A stretch of 45,809 bases of DNA, from assembly GCA_021325145.1 (NCBI GenBank), contig JAJPHR010000075.1:1-45809 (forward strand), given 5' to 3'. How positions within the stretch are numbered: position 1 is the stretch's first letter; the number at the start of each line of letters is the position of its first letter. Shown piece after piece: positions 1-9,079 of the stretch. Position numbers and translations under genes: made by a program. The notes beneath the pieces were generated by a model, which saw only the letters and a program-made list of their open reading frames with translations, did not search any database and was not told the origin of the DNA. The stretch is from Verrucomicrobiota bacterium (GTDB taxonomy: Bacteria; Verrucomicrobiota; Verrucomicrobiia; Limisphaerales; Pedosphaeraceae).

Positions 1-307
1 CTTTCAGATCCCCTTTGTTTACGGGGCCATCTTGATTCTCACCATGAAGAAGGCTACCCTGTTTCCTAAACCGTTGATCCCGGTTCAATTCCGGGCGGGA
101 GTACCAGAGGCCAAGCACCTTCGGCAAAGCGCGCTGCATTTTGGCGACTGCGCAGGGCCAAACAAATTCAATTCCAGGGAAAATCGCCGGTCTTCGCGCC
201 GGATTACTTCATCGCCAGTTACGAGGCTGGAACGCCTTGTATTCTTTACGCGAATGGATTACAGAATGGCACAACTCACGTCCCGTATTGGACCCGTTAA
301 ACGTTAG
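1..307. other. Left-edge stretch without a convincing gene
   Basis: No supported protein gene lies here. A 91-codon open frame (32-307, plus) has no family features and ends directly before the sensor kinase, so I treat it as chance. The stretch holds a short C/G hairpin (CCCC 10-13 with GGGG 23-26) and a tRNA-3'-end-like sequence (79-106), listed separately. The promoter of the downstream sensor kinase presumably lies in the last 150 bases, but I see no clear -35/-10 pair. Confidence 0.5.
79..106 (+). other. tRNA 3'-end-like sequence (T-arm, acceptor strand, CCA)
   Basis: A perfect 5-bp stem (CCCGG/CCGGG) closes a 7-base loop TTCAATT that fits the tRNA T-loop consensus TTCRANY, with the conserved G53-C61 pair. 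It is followed by exactly seven bases (CGGGAGT), one discriminator base (A) and CCA, the spacing of a genuine tRNA 3' end. Upstream, 35-41 can pair weakly with the acceptor strand (two wobbles, one mismatch), but I find no matching D-arm and no sound anticodon stem. This could be a tRNA fragment, such as the 3' end left by an element integrated at a tRNA gene, a decayed tRNA, or chance. Confidence 0.35.
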
Positions 308-3286
308 ATGTTAATGACGAAGAAGGCGCGCTGGGATATTTGGATATCGGCTTTGGCCGTCTTCTTCATGGCGGGACGTGCTTGGGGGCAAACAAATCTC
401 ATCGATGGTGTTGCCGGCGGTTATATTGTCACGTCGTGGCATATCCGGGATGGATTGCCGTCCGATCGCGTGCGGGCGGTGTTGCAGACGCATGATGGGT
501 ATATTTGGGTGGCGACATTCAATGGGCTGGCCCGGTTTGATGGTGTTCAGTTTGAGCGGTTCAATGATGCCAATACGCCGGAGTTGCGGAACAATCTGGT
601 CAATTGCCTGTTCGAGGATAGCGATGGCCGGTTGTGGGTGGGGAGTGATACAGGCGAAATCTCATGGCGGGATTCTTCGGGGTTTCATGCGCTGGTGACA
701 CCGGTGGGGTGGCGTACGGCGCCGGTGGACCGTTTTGCGCAGGGCGCCGATGGCGGAATGTATGCGGTGGATCGGGACGGGGTAATCTTGTATTTCCGTG
801 ATTGCGAAGCGCAAGGGGTGGTGCGCGCTGGCGTGCGATCGCAGTATTCGGATTTGAAGGTTGACCGGGAGGGGCGGATCTGGACGGTACGGTTTGGCGG
901 AGGGTTGTATCGCCTTCAGGGTAACACAGTAATTCCCGATGGGCCGGAATCTGATCCGCAAGTGTATCGCAACGTGGCAAGCGCGTCGGGCGGGGGTCTT
1001 TGGGTGCGGGACGGTCAACGGCTGCGGCGCTGGCAGGGTGGCAAATGGGTGGAGGATAGGGGGCTTCATTCCTGGAAAACTGCGCGCGGGGTCAACTTGC
1101 GCGAAGCGCAGAACGGTGATGTATGGGTGGGAACGGCGGACGAAGGGGTCTTTGTGGTATCGGCGGATGGTTCGGAGCAGAGGGTGAACGATATGGATAA
1201 TTTGAGCCGGTATCCCGTCTCGTGCATTGCGAATGATCAGGAACAAAATATCTGGATCGGCACGGACGGAGGAGGGCTGAAATTGTTGCATCACCGGGTG
1301 CTGTTCATGGTGAATCCTCCGGACCAATGGCAAAACCGCGCGGTGCTGTCGGTTTCGCCGGCGCGGGATGGTGGTTTGTGGGTGGGCACTGAAGGAGCGG
1401 GTATTTATAAATTGAAGGACGGGCGGTTTGCGAGCTTCACGGGACCGCCCATCCCAGCGGCTCGGGACGTGCGGTGCATTTTGGAAAGCCGATCGGGACT
1501 TACTTGGGCCGGCACGCAAGGGGCGGGCTTGATCACCAACGGTGCGGCGGAGAAGTTCGTGCCTGTGACGGTGCCGCAGATTTACCCGAACCTGAAATTA
1601 TTTTACGCGCTGTTTGAAGACAAAAGCGGCGCGATCTGGATGGGAACCCAAAATGGGTTGGTGCGTTTTAGTGACGGTGAGTGGTCGCGCATCGGGGCTA
1701 AATTGTATCGTTCCGAGGTGCGATGCATTGGCCAGACGCCGGATGGGGCGATCTGGATTGGGATGAGAGGGGGTGGCGTGGCGCAGTATAAAAATGGCAG
1801 TTTTACGCAGTACCGATCTCCCGAGGGTTTGACCTACGAATATATTTCGTGCCTGTTTGCGGATGTGGATGGAACCGTGTGGATTGGAACGAGTGGGGCA
1901 GGGCTGATTAGTTGGAAAAACGGGCTGACTTCGCGGGTGACATCGCAGGAGGGTTTGCCAAGCGATTTTATTTGCAATATCCAGGCCGACAACACGGGGC
2001 ATTTGTGGATTGGCTCGTATGCCGGAATTCTCAGGGTGGACAAAAAATCTCTGGAGCATGAATCCGGGGAACCGCTGAATTATAAGCTCCTGGACTCCAG
2101 CGATGGCTTGACCTCCCTGGAGATGGCGGGCGGAAACCAGCCCTCCGCCTGCACGACTTCCAATGGCCAGCTTTGGTATGCCACGAGTGGAGGACTGGCG
2201 ATGGTGGATCCAACGCGAATCATTCCCAATGAAGTGCCTCCGCCAGTCCGTCTGCAGGAAGTGCTGGTGAATGGCAAGGCGGTGCCGTTCGAGCGAAAAA
2301 TCACTGCGCCGGCCGGGGTGGGATCGTTTGAATTTCGCTACACGGCCTTGAGCTATGCCGCGCCGCAACGCTGCCGGTTCCGCTATCGCCTGGAGGATTT
2401 GGATTCGCGATGGACGGACGCCGGGACGCGGCGGTCGGCATATTATTCGCGGCTGCCACCCAGGGAATATCGCTTTCATGTCATCGCCTGCAATAGCGAC
2501 GGCATTTGGAACACCAAAGGCGCGGTGATTTCTTTTGTTGTCCTTCCGTTTTTTTGGGAACGCTGGTGGTTTACGCCGTTGTGTTGGGTGTCGGGCCTTG
2601 GGCTGGTGACCACGGCTATATTGTCGGTGGTGCGCCGGCGGCATCGTCGGCGACTGGAGGCGTTGGATAGCGCTCGATTGGTGGAACGGGAGCGGCTGCG
2701 GATTGCAAGGGATCTGCATGATGATTTGGGAGGAGGCTTGACCGAAATCAACCTGACCAGCGCGCTGGCACAGGATGCAGCCTTGTCGATAAGTGAAAAG
2801 CATCAATACTTCCACGAAATCAAAAACCGCTCGGTGGAAATGATCAATGCGCTGGACGAAATTGTGTGGGCAGTTAACCCCAAGAATGACGACCTGAATT
2901 CGCTGGTCACCTACTTCTGCCAGTACGCGGGAAGGTTCCTGCAGAGCGTGCCGCTGTCGTGCCGCATTCTAATCTCCCCACATCTCCCTGCCGCACCTTT
3001 ATCCGCCGAACAACGGTATAATCTGTTTCTGGCATTCAAGGAAGGTTTGCACAATGTGGTAAAACATTCGGCGGCTTCGAGTTTTCGCCTCAGCATCGCC
3101 GTCGAGTCGCAATCGCTGCGAATGGAACTGGAGGATAACGGCCGCGGCTTTTGCGAATCGGCCAACGAGGCACAGGGTGATGGTCTGCGGAACATGCGGG
3201 AACGCTTGCGACAGATCGGCGGGCGTTGCGAGATTGCCAGCGTCCCGGGCAGTGGAACTGTGGTTATATTTACTTTGCCGCTCTGA
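308..3286 (+). CDS. Propeller-type sensor histidine kinase (two-component regulator propeller, Y_Y_Y, HisKA_3)
   Basis: Membrane sensor kinase that would sense an extracytoplasmic signal and phosphorylate the response regulator encoded next. A hydrophobic signal segment (about residues 9-27) leads into about a dozen repeats of the WIGT/WVGT...GL-type beta-propeller pattern up to about residue 640. A Y_Y_Y-like Ig-fold follows (about 674-738), then one TM helix (about 754-777). The cytoplasmic part has a HisKA_3 dimerisation motif with the phospho-acceptor His804 in RDLHDDLG, and an HATPase_c domain with an N-box (LHNVVKHS), G1 box DNGRGF at 943-948 and G2 box GLRNMRERL. ATG at 308 is the listed start; ATG at 314 (MTKKARW) is an equally good alternative, as neither has a clear ribosome-binding site. 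The next gene follows after 56 bases on the same strand. Its target genes are unknown; the secreted protein downstream is a candidate. Confidence 0.93.
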   Translation: MLMTKKARWDIWISALAVFFMAGRAWGQTNLIDGVAGGYIVTSWHIRDGLPSDRVRAVLQTHDGYIWVATFNGLARFDGVQFERFNDANTPELRNNLVNCLFEDSDGRLWVGSDTGEISWRDSSGFHALVTPVGWRTAPVDRFAQGADGGMYAVDRDGVILYFRDCEAQGVVRAGVRSQYSDLKVDREGRIWTVRFGGGLYRLQGNTVIPDGPESDPQVYRNVASASGGGLWVRDGQRLRRWQGGKWVEDRGLHSWKTARGVNLREAQNGDVWVGTADEGVFVVSADGSEQRVNDMDNLSRYPVSCIANDQEQNIWIGTDGGGLKLLHHRVLFMVNPPDQWQNRAVLSVSPARDGGLWVGTEGAGIYKLKDGRFASFTGPPIPAARDVRCILESRSGLTWAGTQGAGLITNGAAEKFVPVTVPQIYPNLKLFYALFEDKSGAIWMGTQNGLVRFSDGEWSRIGAKLYRSEVRCIGQTPDGAIWIGMRGGGVAQYKNGSFTQYRSPEGLTYEYISCLFADVDGTVWIGTSGAGLISWKNGLTSRVTSQEGLPSDFICNIQADNTGHLWIGSYAGILRVDKKSLEHESGEPLNYKLLDSSDGLTSLEMAGGNQPSACTTSNGQLWYATSGGLAMVDPTRIIPNEVPPPVRLQEVLVNGKAVPFERKITAPAGVGSFEFRYTALSYAAPQRCRFRYRLEDLDSRWTDAGTRRSAYYSRLPPREYRFHVIACNSDGIWNTKGAVISFVVLPFFWERWWFTPLCWVSGLGLVTTAILSVVRRRHRRRLEALDSARLVERERLRIARDLHDDLGGGLTEINLTSALAQDAALSISEKHQYFHEIKNRSVEMINALDEIVWAVNPKNDDLNSLVTYFCQYAGRFLQSVPLSCRILISPHLPAAPLSAEQRYNLFLAFKEGLHNVVKHSAASSFRLSIAVESQSLRMELEDNGRGFCESANEAQGDGLRNMRERLRQIGGRCEIASVPGSGTVVIFTLPL

Positions 3287-3342
3287 TATCCGACAGGTTC
3301 ATTCGAACTATTGCCAAATAATGACAATCGCCGGAAACTGCC

Positions 3343-4050
3343 GTGCATAAACCGATGAATACTGTTGACGCCGAGGCCAAACTGGCTGGAAAAGCCGGGC
3401 CTCGGCCCGAAGGCGCAGCACCCATTCCCGTGGCCGTGGTTGAGGATAACTCGACGGTACGCCGTAATCTGGAACGGTTGATCAATCGCGCGCCGGGATT
3501 CAAGTGCGTCTGTGCCTGCGCGGACGGGGTGGAAGCGTTGCGCGTGCTGCCAGCCCACGCGCCCAAAGTCGTTTTGATGGACATTCAAATGCCGAAAATG
3601 TCCGGGGTGGATTGCGCGGCGCGACTTAAGACCATTCTTCCGTCGGCGCAAATCATCATGCTGACTGTCTATGAAGATACGGACACCATTTTCAAGGCGC
3701 TGCGGGCGGGCGCTTCGGGCTACTTGTTGAAACGGAGCGCGCACGAATGCGTCCTGAATGCCATTCAAGAGATCCTGGAGGGGGGTGCGCCGATGAGCAT
3801 CGCCATTGCGCGCAAAGTGGTGGCCGCATTCCACGAGCCGGTGGCGCCAGAACGGGCCCATGTCATGTTGAGCACGCGTGAGCAGGAAATCCTGGGCCTG
3901 CTTTCTGAAGGCCTGAGCAATAAAGAAATCGGGGCGAAGTTGAATGTAAGCCAATTTACCGTGCGCAATCATCTGGCCAAAGTGTTTGACAAGCTGCATG
4001 TGCGCAGCCGCACCGAAGCGGTGATCGCCTATCTTCGTCCGCCGCGATAA
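3343..4050 (+). CDS. NarL/FixJ-family response regulator (REC + LuxR HTH)
   Basis: DNA-binding response regulator, almost certainly the partner of the upstream kinase. The receiver domain covers about residues 28-142, with the acidic pair in VVEDNS, the phospho-acceptor Asp80 in VLMDIQMPK, and the conserved Lys in LLKRSA. A LuxR-type helix-turn-helix occupies about 168-230, with the hallmark LSTREQEIL and GLSNKEIGAKLNVS. The first ~25 residues are an extra, low-complexity lead-in; ATG at 3355 would shorten it by four residues. Length (235 aa) is normal for the family plus this extension. The closely spaced order kinase-regulator fits one transcript. Palindromes directly downstream (4053-4153) are candidate binding sites, but nothing in the sequence proves it. 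Confidence 0.94.
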   Translation: MHKPMNTVDAEAKLAGKAGPRPEGAAPIPVAVVEDNSTVRRNLERLINRAPGFKCVCACADGVEALRVLPAHAPKVVLMDIQMPKMSGVDCAARLKTILPSAQIIMLTVYEDTDTIFKALRAGASGYLLKRSAHECVLNAIQEILEGGAPMSIAIARKVVAAFHEPVAPERAHVMLSTREQEILGLLSEGLSNKEIGAKLNVSQFTVRNHLAKVFDKLHVRSRTEAVIAYLRPPR

Positions 4051-4052
4051 AG

Positions 4053-4153
4053 TGGTACATACGTACCATTGCCGAAAATTCTTCTGGTCAGGTAACCTGC
4101 TGGCGAATTGAACCCCAAGCATCAGTTCCTGATGTGTTTCACCATTTGGTGAA
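4053..4153 (+). promoter_or_regulatory. Cluster of four short palindromes upstream of the lectin/Ig gene
   Basis: Within 101 bases there are four perfect short inverted repeats in a row: TGGTAC-4-GTACCA (4053-4068), CAGGT-1-ACCTG (4089-4099), ATCAG-3-CTGAT (4121-4133) and TTCACCA-2-TGGTGAA (4138-4153). They fill the gap between the response regulator stop and the start codon at 4198. They may be protein-binding operators for the adjacent NarL-type regulator, or RNA hairpins in a leader. The first one could also act as a weak terminator for the regulator gene. Confidence 0.45.
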
Positions 4154-4197
4154 TCGGAGTTCATTCTGACCTGAAGCGCGCAACATCCAACAACACC

Positions 4198-7100
4198 ATG
4201 AAGAAGTTATTTTTGCCCATCCTCGGCTTAGTGTTCCTGCTCTGCGGGGCTGCGAGGCTGCTTTCGTTTCCCATTTATGATCCGTTTAATTACACCCCGG
4301 GCCAGACACTTTGGGGCCGCACTGACGGCAACGGCGATTTCTGGTGGGAGATCGATTCAGGCGCCAACCCGGCGAATCCCATCCTTACCACCGGCTACCC
4401 TGTAAATTACTCCGGTTTGCCTTCGAGCCCCGGGAATTCGATTATTCTGACCAATCTGAACGGAGGCCAGGGCGCTCGCATATTCGTTGATAACAATAAT
4501 ACTCTCAATTTTTTCGGCAATGGCGCATCCGGCGCTCCCTACCCCGGGCCGATCGGAGTTTTCTGTTCAATGGTCATCAACATTACCAACATGGCCAGTC
4601 TTTCCACTTCCCCCGTCTATATGATGGGTTACAACGATCAGGGAGCCATAGCCACCCAGGGCGGGCAGCCGGGGACGATGGTGTACCGGATCTATTTTAA
4701 ATCCGTCAATGGCACCGGCACAAACTATCAGATCGGAATTTCCAAGCAGGGCGGAGGTGGCGGCCCCTACTTCGCGACCAACATTCTCAACACTTATCAA
4801 AACGTTCTCATCGTCATGGATGAAACGATAACGAATTGCGGAGTCGGCGAGCCGAATAATTGCCAAAGTGATATCGCGACTCTTTGGGTCAATCCCCCGG
4901 CCAGTTCCTTCGGCGCGAACACGGAACCTCTTTTTTCGGCGCAGGAAGGGGCTGGTCTCGAAAACAATCTGACCCCTTACACATCTTGTTTCATGTTTGA
5001 AAACCGATCGACCACCACCCCGAATGCGCTGCTGGTAGGCCAATTCCGCATGGGAACCAACTGGTCCTGGGTGACCGGCGGCCCATGCTTCGTGAACAAC
5101 AATCCACCCGTATCAAATATTTTCGCCACCAACTTCAGCCTGGTCGTCACCGGATTGGATAACGGGTCGCCCAATACCTATCAATGGCAGTTGAACGGAA
5201 CGAACCTGTTGAATGGCCCAAGCATTTCGGGCTCGGGCTCAATCATTAGCGGCGCGACGACAACCAATCTGAACGTGAACAACGCCTCGGGCTTGGATGG
5301 GGGCGCTTACACGCTCATTGTTTCCAATTCCATTGCCTCCTATACGAACGTGGTTTCGACGGCGAGCGTGTTTCAACCAACGCCGCCCACCATCACGACT
5401 CAGCCGACACCCGCGATCGTTCCACTTTATGCCGGTGGGAGTGACGTGATTACCTTTGCCGCCCAGGGATCGCCGCCCATCCTGTGTTATTGGTATTCGA
5501 ACAGCCAGGTAATCGCAGTCACGACAAATGTCTCTTCATACACGATCACCAATGTCACGGCCAATGCGACGGTTTATTGTCTGGCGAGCAATGCCTTTGG
5601 AACCAATGCCACTTCACCCGTTTCCATACAGCTTCAATCTGTGCCGGCGGTGCCGTACGTCGTTAGTGTGATCAATGATAAACCGATTGATTTTTGGCCG
5701 TTAAATGAACATCCCGATAACGGCTCGGGTGACTTGGGCACGCTCGCGATTGACTACATGGGCGGCAACGACGGAGTTTACACCAATGCTGTCCTTGGCC
5801 TGCCCGGTTATGGCAGCGGTTTAGCTGGCGAATTCGGATATGCTCCTCCTGCTGACACGGAAACTGGCGCTGAATTTGGTTACTATCCTTCCTTTCCGGC
5901 GGCGAATAGCGCAGTTGGCGGTATTTCGAACATCACGTTCACGGCAGTTCAGAATAGCCCTCCTTTCTCCGTTGAAGCCTGGGTGGATTTGCAGGGTAAT
6001 CCTCCCAGCGGGGGAACGATCGTTGCGAAAGGATGGGGAACCCAGAGCTCCGGGGGTGATCAGTTCGCCCTGCAATACGCCGGCGGTAACTGGCAGTTTT
6101 ATGTGCGGGACGCCAGCGGCATAGCCTTTGGCGTTACCGCTCCAGCCACTTCGGATACCAACTGGCACCACATTGTCGGAGTGATGAATACTCCCATCGC
6201 TACGCTTTTCATTTATGTGGATGGAGTCCTGATGTCTTCGAACAACACGTATGCATCGACCGGTGTTGGAACAAACACCATCGGAATCGAAAACATTACA
6301 CTGCCCGTGACGATCGGATCGGCCGGGAGCACCGGTACCGCCAATTTTGACAAGAACTGGCAAGGAGAGATCAATGACGTTGCGATTTACAAATATGCTT
6401 TGACATCCGGCCAGGTAAGTAACCATTTCTTCGCTGCCGGGATCGGGCCTAGTATCGCCGTTCAACCAGTCGCGAGCACAAACATCAACCCCGGTGGCAC
6501 CGTGACCGCCAGTGTTGTGGCCAGAGGAACCGCGCCCCTGTCTTACCAATGGATTGACGTCGGCGCGAATAGCCCAATTGCAGGCCAGACGAACGCCACC
6601 CTCGTCTTGAACAATGTCACTAATAGCGACAGTTATTACGCGCAGGTGACCAGCCCTTACGGCTCCAACGTATCGCAGTCAGTCTCTGTTACAGTTAATT
6701 ATACTCCTGTAATAGTGCAGGACATCACGCCGCTTAATGACTACGTCGTTGTCGGTTCGACTGTGCCGTTCTCCGTTGGCGTGAATGGCGCATCACCAAT
6801 CACCTACTCCTGGCTGTTTAATAACGGGACGAATACCGTCACACTGCCCAGTGGGGGCCGGTTCAGCGGCGTGAACAGCAATGTGTTGACCATCAGCAAC
6901 GTTCAGCTTTCCAATGCGGGAACTTACCAGTTATCCGCCAGCAACAGCTACGGTGGTCCGATAAACAGCAGCTCGGCGCAGTTGAATGTGGCCTCGACGC
7001 TTAGCTTTTTCGACGCGAGTGGGAGCGGTTTTGTTGCCAAAGCGAGCCCCGCGAACGCTTTGGTATGGTCTGGCGGCGGCGTCTATCTCACGGCGAATAT

Positions 7101-7842
7101 CGGGAACGAAGCGACTGCAGCCTTCTACCAATTTCCAGTTTACATCGGTGCATTCCAGGCTTCATTCAATTATCTGCTCACTACCAGCAGCAACAACGCT
7201 GCAGATGGAATTACCTTCTGCATTCAGAATGATCCGCGTGGAGCGGGGGCCGTCGGCGGCCTTGGCAGCCAACTGGGAGTTGGCACTCCCACGCCGATCA
7301 CTCCGAGCGTGGAATTGGAGCTTAATATTTATACGGGTAATGGCATTGGGGGTGTGGGGATTGCTGTTGGAACCAATGGCGGAATCAGCAACGTCCGCTC
7401 AACCAGCCCGGTGACCATCAACAGCGGCGACTTCATTGCCGTTAACCTGACCTATCTTGGCGGCGTTTTGACGGTCAATTTGGCCGATAGCACCGCGGGC
7501 ACGCAATTCACCATGACCACAAATGTGAACATTCCGGCTCGAGTTGGTGGCAATACTGCTTATGTTGGCTTCACTGGCTCGGATGGCGGATCCAAATCAT
7601 CCCAGTTTGTGACTGATTTCAGCTTTATCAGTGTCCCCAGCCTGAGCATTACAACCAGCAATAATCAGCCGGTGATTAGCTGGCCAAGCCCGGTGGGAAA
7701 TTATGTCGTGCAGGAAACCGCGTCCTTGACTTCTCCCAATTGGGTGACACTAACCAACGCGGTCACGACACTAAACGGGCAGAATCAATTGCAGGTATCG
7801 CCCGGTGGCAGTCCGAAGTTTTATCGCTTAAGCCTCCATTAA
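4198..7842 (+). CDS. Large secreted protein with Ig-like, LamG and L-type-lectin-like domains
   Basis: Predicted exported or cell-surface protein, probably binding polysaccharide or mediating adhesion; no enzymatic residues are recognised. A classical signal peptide (MKK then a hydrophobic run to about residue 24) is followed by a jelly-roll-like N-terminal region beginning IYDPFNYTPG. Two Ig-like domains follow (about 300-390 and 395-480), then a LamG/concanavalin-like domain (about 495-755, with FWPLNE, FSVEAWV and NWHHIVGVM), two more Ig-like domains with SYQW and TYSW tryptophan motifs (about 757-935), and an L-type-lectin-like domain (about 940-1150, with DGITFCIQND and YVGFTGSDGG). The C-terminal module ends in FYRLSLH, a form common on secreted Verrucomicrobiota proteins. 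Residue use is rich in Asn, Thr, Ser and Gly. Its N-terminal region resembles that of the protein at 26996-30253. Domain borders are read by eye. Confidence 0.85.
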   Translation: MKKLFLPILGLVFLLCGAARLLSFPIYDPFNYTPGQTLWGRTDGNGDFWWEIDSGANPANPILTTGYPVNYSGLPSSPGNSIILTNLNGGQGARIFVDNNNTLNFFGNGASGAPYPGPIGVFCSMVINITNMASLSTSPVYMMGYNDQGAIATQGGQPGTMVYRIYFKSVNGTGTNYQIGISKQGGGGGPYFATNILNTYQNVLIVMDETITNCGVGEPNNCQSDIATLWVNPPASSFGANTEPLFSAQEGAGLENNLTPYTSCFMFENRSTTTPNALLVGQFRMGTNWSWVTGGPCFVNNNPPVSNIFATNFSLVVTGLDNGSPNTYQWQLNGTNLLNGPSISGSGSIISGATTTNLNVNNASGLDGGAYTLIVSNSIASYTNVVSTASVFQPTPPTITTQPTPAIVPLYAGGSDVITFAAQGSPPILCYWYSNSQVIAVTTNVSSYTITNVTANATVYCLASNAFGTNATSPVSIQLQSVPAVPYVVSVINDKPIDFWPLNEHPDNGSGDLGTLAIDYMGGNDGVYTNAVLGLPGYGSGLAGEFGYAPPADTETGAEFGYYPSFPAANSAVGGISNITFTAVQNSPPFSVEAWVDLQGNPPSGGTIVAKGWGTQSSGGDQFALQYAGGNWQFYVRDASGIAFGVTAPATSDTNWHHIVGVMNTPIATLFIYVDGVLMSSNNTYASTGVGTNTIGIENITLPVTIGSAGSTGTANFDKNWQGEINDVAIYKYALTSGQVSNHFFAAGIGPSIAVQPVASTNINPGGTVTASVVARGTAPLSYQWIDVGANSPIAGQTNATLVLNNVTNSDSYYAQVTSPYGSNVSQSVSVTVNYTPVIVQDITPLNDYVVVGSTVPFSVGVNGASPITYSWLFNNGTNTVTLPSGGRFSGVNSNVLTISNVQLSNAGTYQLSASNSYGGPINSSSAQLNVASTLSFFDASGSGFVAKASPANALVWSGGGVYLTANIGNEATAAFYQFPVYIGAFQASFNYLLTTSSNNAADGITFCIQNDPRGAGAVGGLGSQLGVGTPTPITPSVELELNIYTGNGIGGVGIAVGTNGGISNVRSTSPVTINSGDFIAVNLTYLGGVLTVNLADSTAGTQFTMTTNVNIPARVGGNTAYVGFTGSDGGSKSSQFVTDFSFISVPSLSITTSNNQPVISWPSPVGNYVVQETASLTSPNWVTLTNAVTTLNGQNQLQVSPGGSPKFYRLSLH

Positions 7843-7843
7843 T

Positions 7844-7876
7844 CTTGCCGGCCAAACCACTGTGGTTCCGGCGCAA
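7844..7876 (+). terminator. Hairpin between convergent genes
   Basis: Directly after the stop codon of the lectin/Ig gene, CTTGC/GCAAG and CCGG-type segments and an inner AACCAC-T-GTGGTT pair into an imperfect, GC-rich hairpin. There is no T-tract. It lies between a plus-strand gene ending at 7842 and the minus-strand oxidase operon ending at 8069, so it may serve both directions. Confidence 0.4.
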
Positions 7877-8068
7877 GTGATTTGGGCGCCAATTGATTCG
7901 CTGGAAATCTTCGAGGCAGCGGTGCAACTTGCGAATAGACTGACGCGCTTCACCAATGTGAATCGCGGTGTTCATGCCGTTTCACAATCGTTGCTTGCCC
8001 GCACGGCAATGCTCGGGGGTTGCCAGATGGCTGTTACGGACAACCCTCCAATCGTCAGAAGGGAAGAT

Positions 8069-8431
8069 TCATGGTTTCGGCAGGTAAACCGGAGGCGGCA
8101 CCGAGGTTTCGTGTATCCAACTTTTGCCGAACCGGCCCGCCACCGCGCCCCGGGTCAGGTAGTCGCTCAAGGAGAGATTGATCATCACCACCAGCCAGAT
8201 AAACCCGGCGGCCACGAAGACCCAGGTTAGCGGAGTGTTGTAACGGACATGCATCAAATATAACAGCATCAGCATCATTTGGATGAACGCGATGGCCAGT
8301 GTGGCGACCAGATTAAAGGGACCGAGATTGAGTTGGGCCAGCCCCCAATTCAACAGCAGCAGCAACAATAACACGACCCAGATAAGACCATAAATTTTCC
8401 GGGGAACAATAGGCGGATTCAGGACAGTCAT
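8069..8431 (-). CDS. coxD: Cytochrome c oxidase subunit IV (small prokaryotic subunit)
   Basis: Small hydrophobic subunit of the caa3 oxidase, the last gene of the respiratory operon. About 120 residues with three hydrophobic segments (about 12-33, 38-60 and 68-88), matching the prokaryotic COX4 family in size and layout. The segment MMLLLYLMHVRYN resembles the helix-2 end of that family. I chose ATG at 8431 rather than the in-frame GTG at 8437. It begins 9 bases after the coxC stop. The identification rests on position and topology as much as sequence. Confidence 0.85.
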   Translation of the reverse strand: MTVLNPPIVPRKIYGLIWVVLLLLLLLNWGLAQLNLGPFNLVATLAIAFIQMMLMLLYLMHVRYNTPLTWVFVAAGFIWLVVMINLSLSDYLTRGAVAGRFGKSWIHETSVPPPVYLPKP

Positions 8432-8440
8432 AATCACAAA

Positions 8441-9079
8441 TTAGTGGCGATTAATGAGGTAAAGCAGCGCATAGAGCCAGACCCAGATGACATCGACAAA
8501 ATGCCAGTAGAGCCCGGAGATGAGCACCGGGTTGTGATAGTAACTGGAGAATCTCCGGCGCCAGGCCATCCACACTATCACGGCCAGCAAGCCAATTCCC
8601 GCGGCGAGGTGAATCGAGTGGACGCCGGTCATGACCCAGTAAAGCACCCAGAAAATTTGGCCTGGCGCCGGCAATTCCCTGGTAAAATGCGCTCCGGGGA
8701 ACAAATGCTCGTGCACGTCTTCATGGTATTCCAGGCCCTTGACCAGCAGAAAGCCGCAGCCCAGAAAAATGGTCAGCAGCAGAAACCCGAGCAGTGGTTT
8801 GTTCTTCCCTTCCTGGGCGGAATGGATGGCCAGGGACATGGTAAAACTGCTGGTAAGCAATAGGGCCGTATTGATCGTGCCATAAAGGATCAGTGTATGC
8901 CGGCCAGCCAGGGCAAAAGCCTGGGCGTAGGTGTGGCGATAGACGATGTAAGCCAGAAACAACGCGCCGAAGAACAGGATTTCGGTCGCCAAAAACGTCC
9001 ACATCCCCAGCGTGGACGCTTCGATTTGCTGCGGCATGTCATCGAACTGTTCAGCGACCGCCTCGTGCGAATTAGCCAT
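8441..9079 (-). CDS. coxC: Cytochrome c oxidase subunit III
   Basis: Membrane subunit III of a heme-copper oxidase. The protein has 212 residues and five predicted TM helices, as in the short bacterial forms. Typical motifs are visible: GMWTFLATEILFFGALF in the first helix, the conserved Glu in LVKGLEYHEDV, TGVHSIHLAAG, and the C-terminal YWHFVDVIWVWLYALLYL. Its ATG overlaps the end of coxA by 8 bases, so the two are probably translationally coupled. It supports the catalytic subunit and has no redox cofactor of its own. Confidence 0.96.
   Translation of the reverse strand: MANSHEAVAEQFDDMPQQIEASTLGMWTFLATEILFFGALFLAYIVYRHTYAQAFALAGRHTLILYGTINTALLLTSSFTMSLAIHSAQEGKNKPLLGFLLLTIFLGCGFLLVKGLEYHEDVHEHLFPGAHFTRELPAPGQIFWVLYWVMTGVHSIHLAAGIGLLAVIVWMAWRRRFSSYYHNPVLISGLYWHFVDVIWVWLYALLYLINRH

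Noticed and set aside
35..106. Complete tRNA gene
   Set aside because: The T-arm and CCA end are good, but there is no D-stem and the anticodon stem has two mismatches.
32..307. 91-codon open frame before the sensor kinase
   Set aside because: It has no domain, signal or ribosome-binding site, and it overlaps the tRNA-3'-end-like sequence.
2911..4164. 417-codon open frame on the minus strand
   Set aside because: It runs antisense to the kinase C-terminus and the response regulator, both with clear catalytic motifs.
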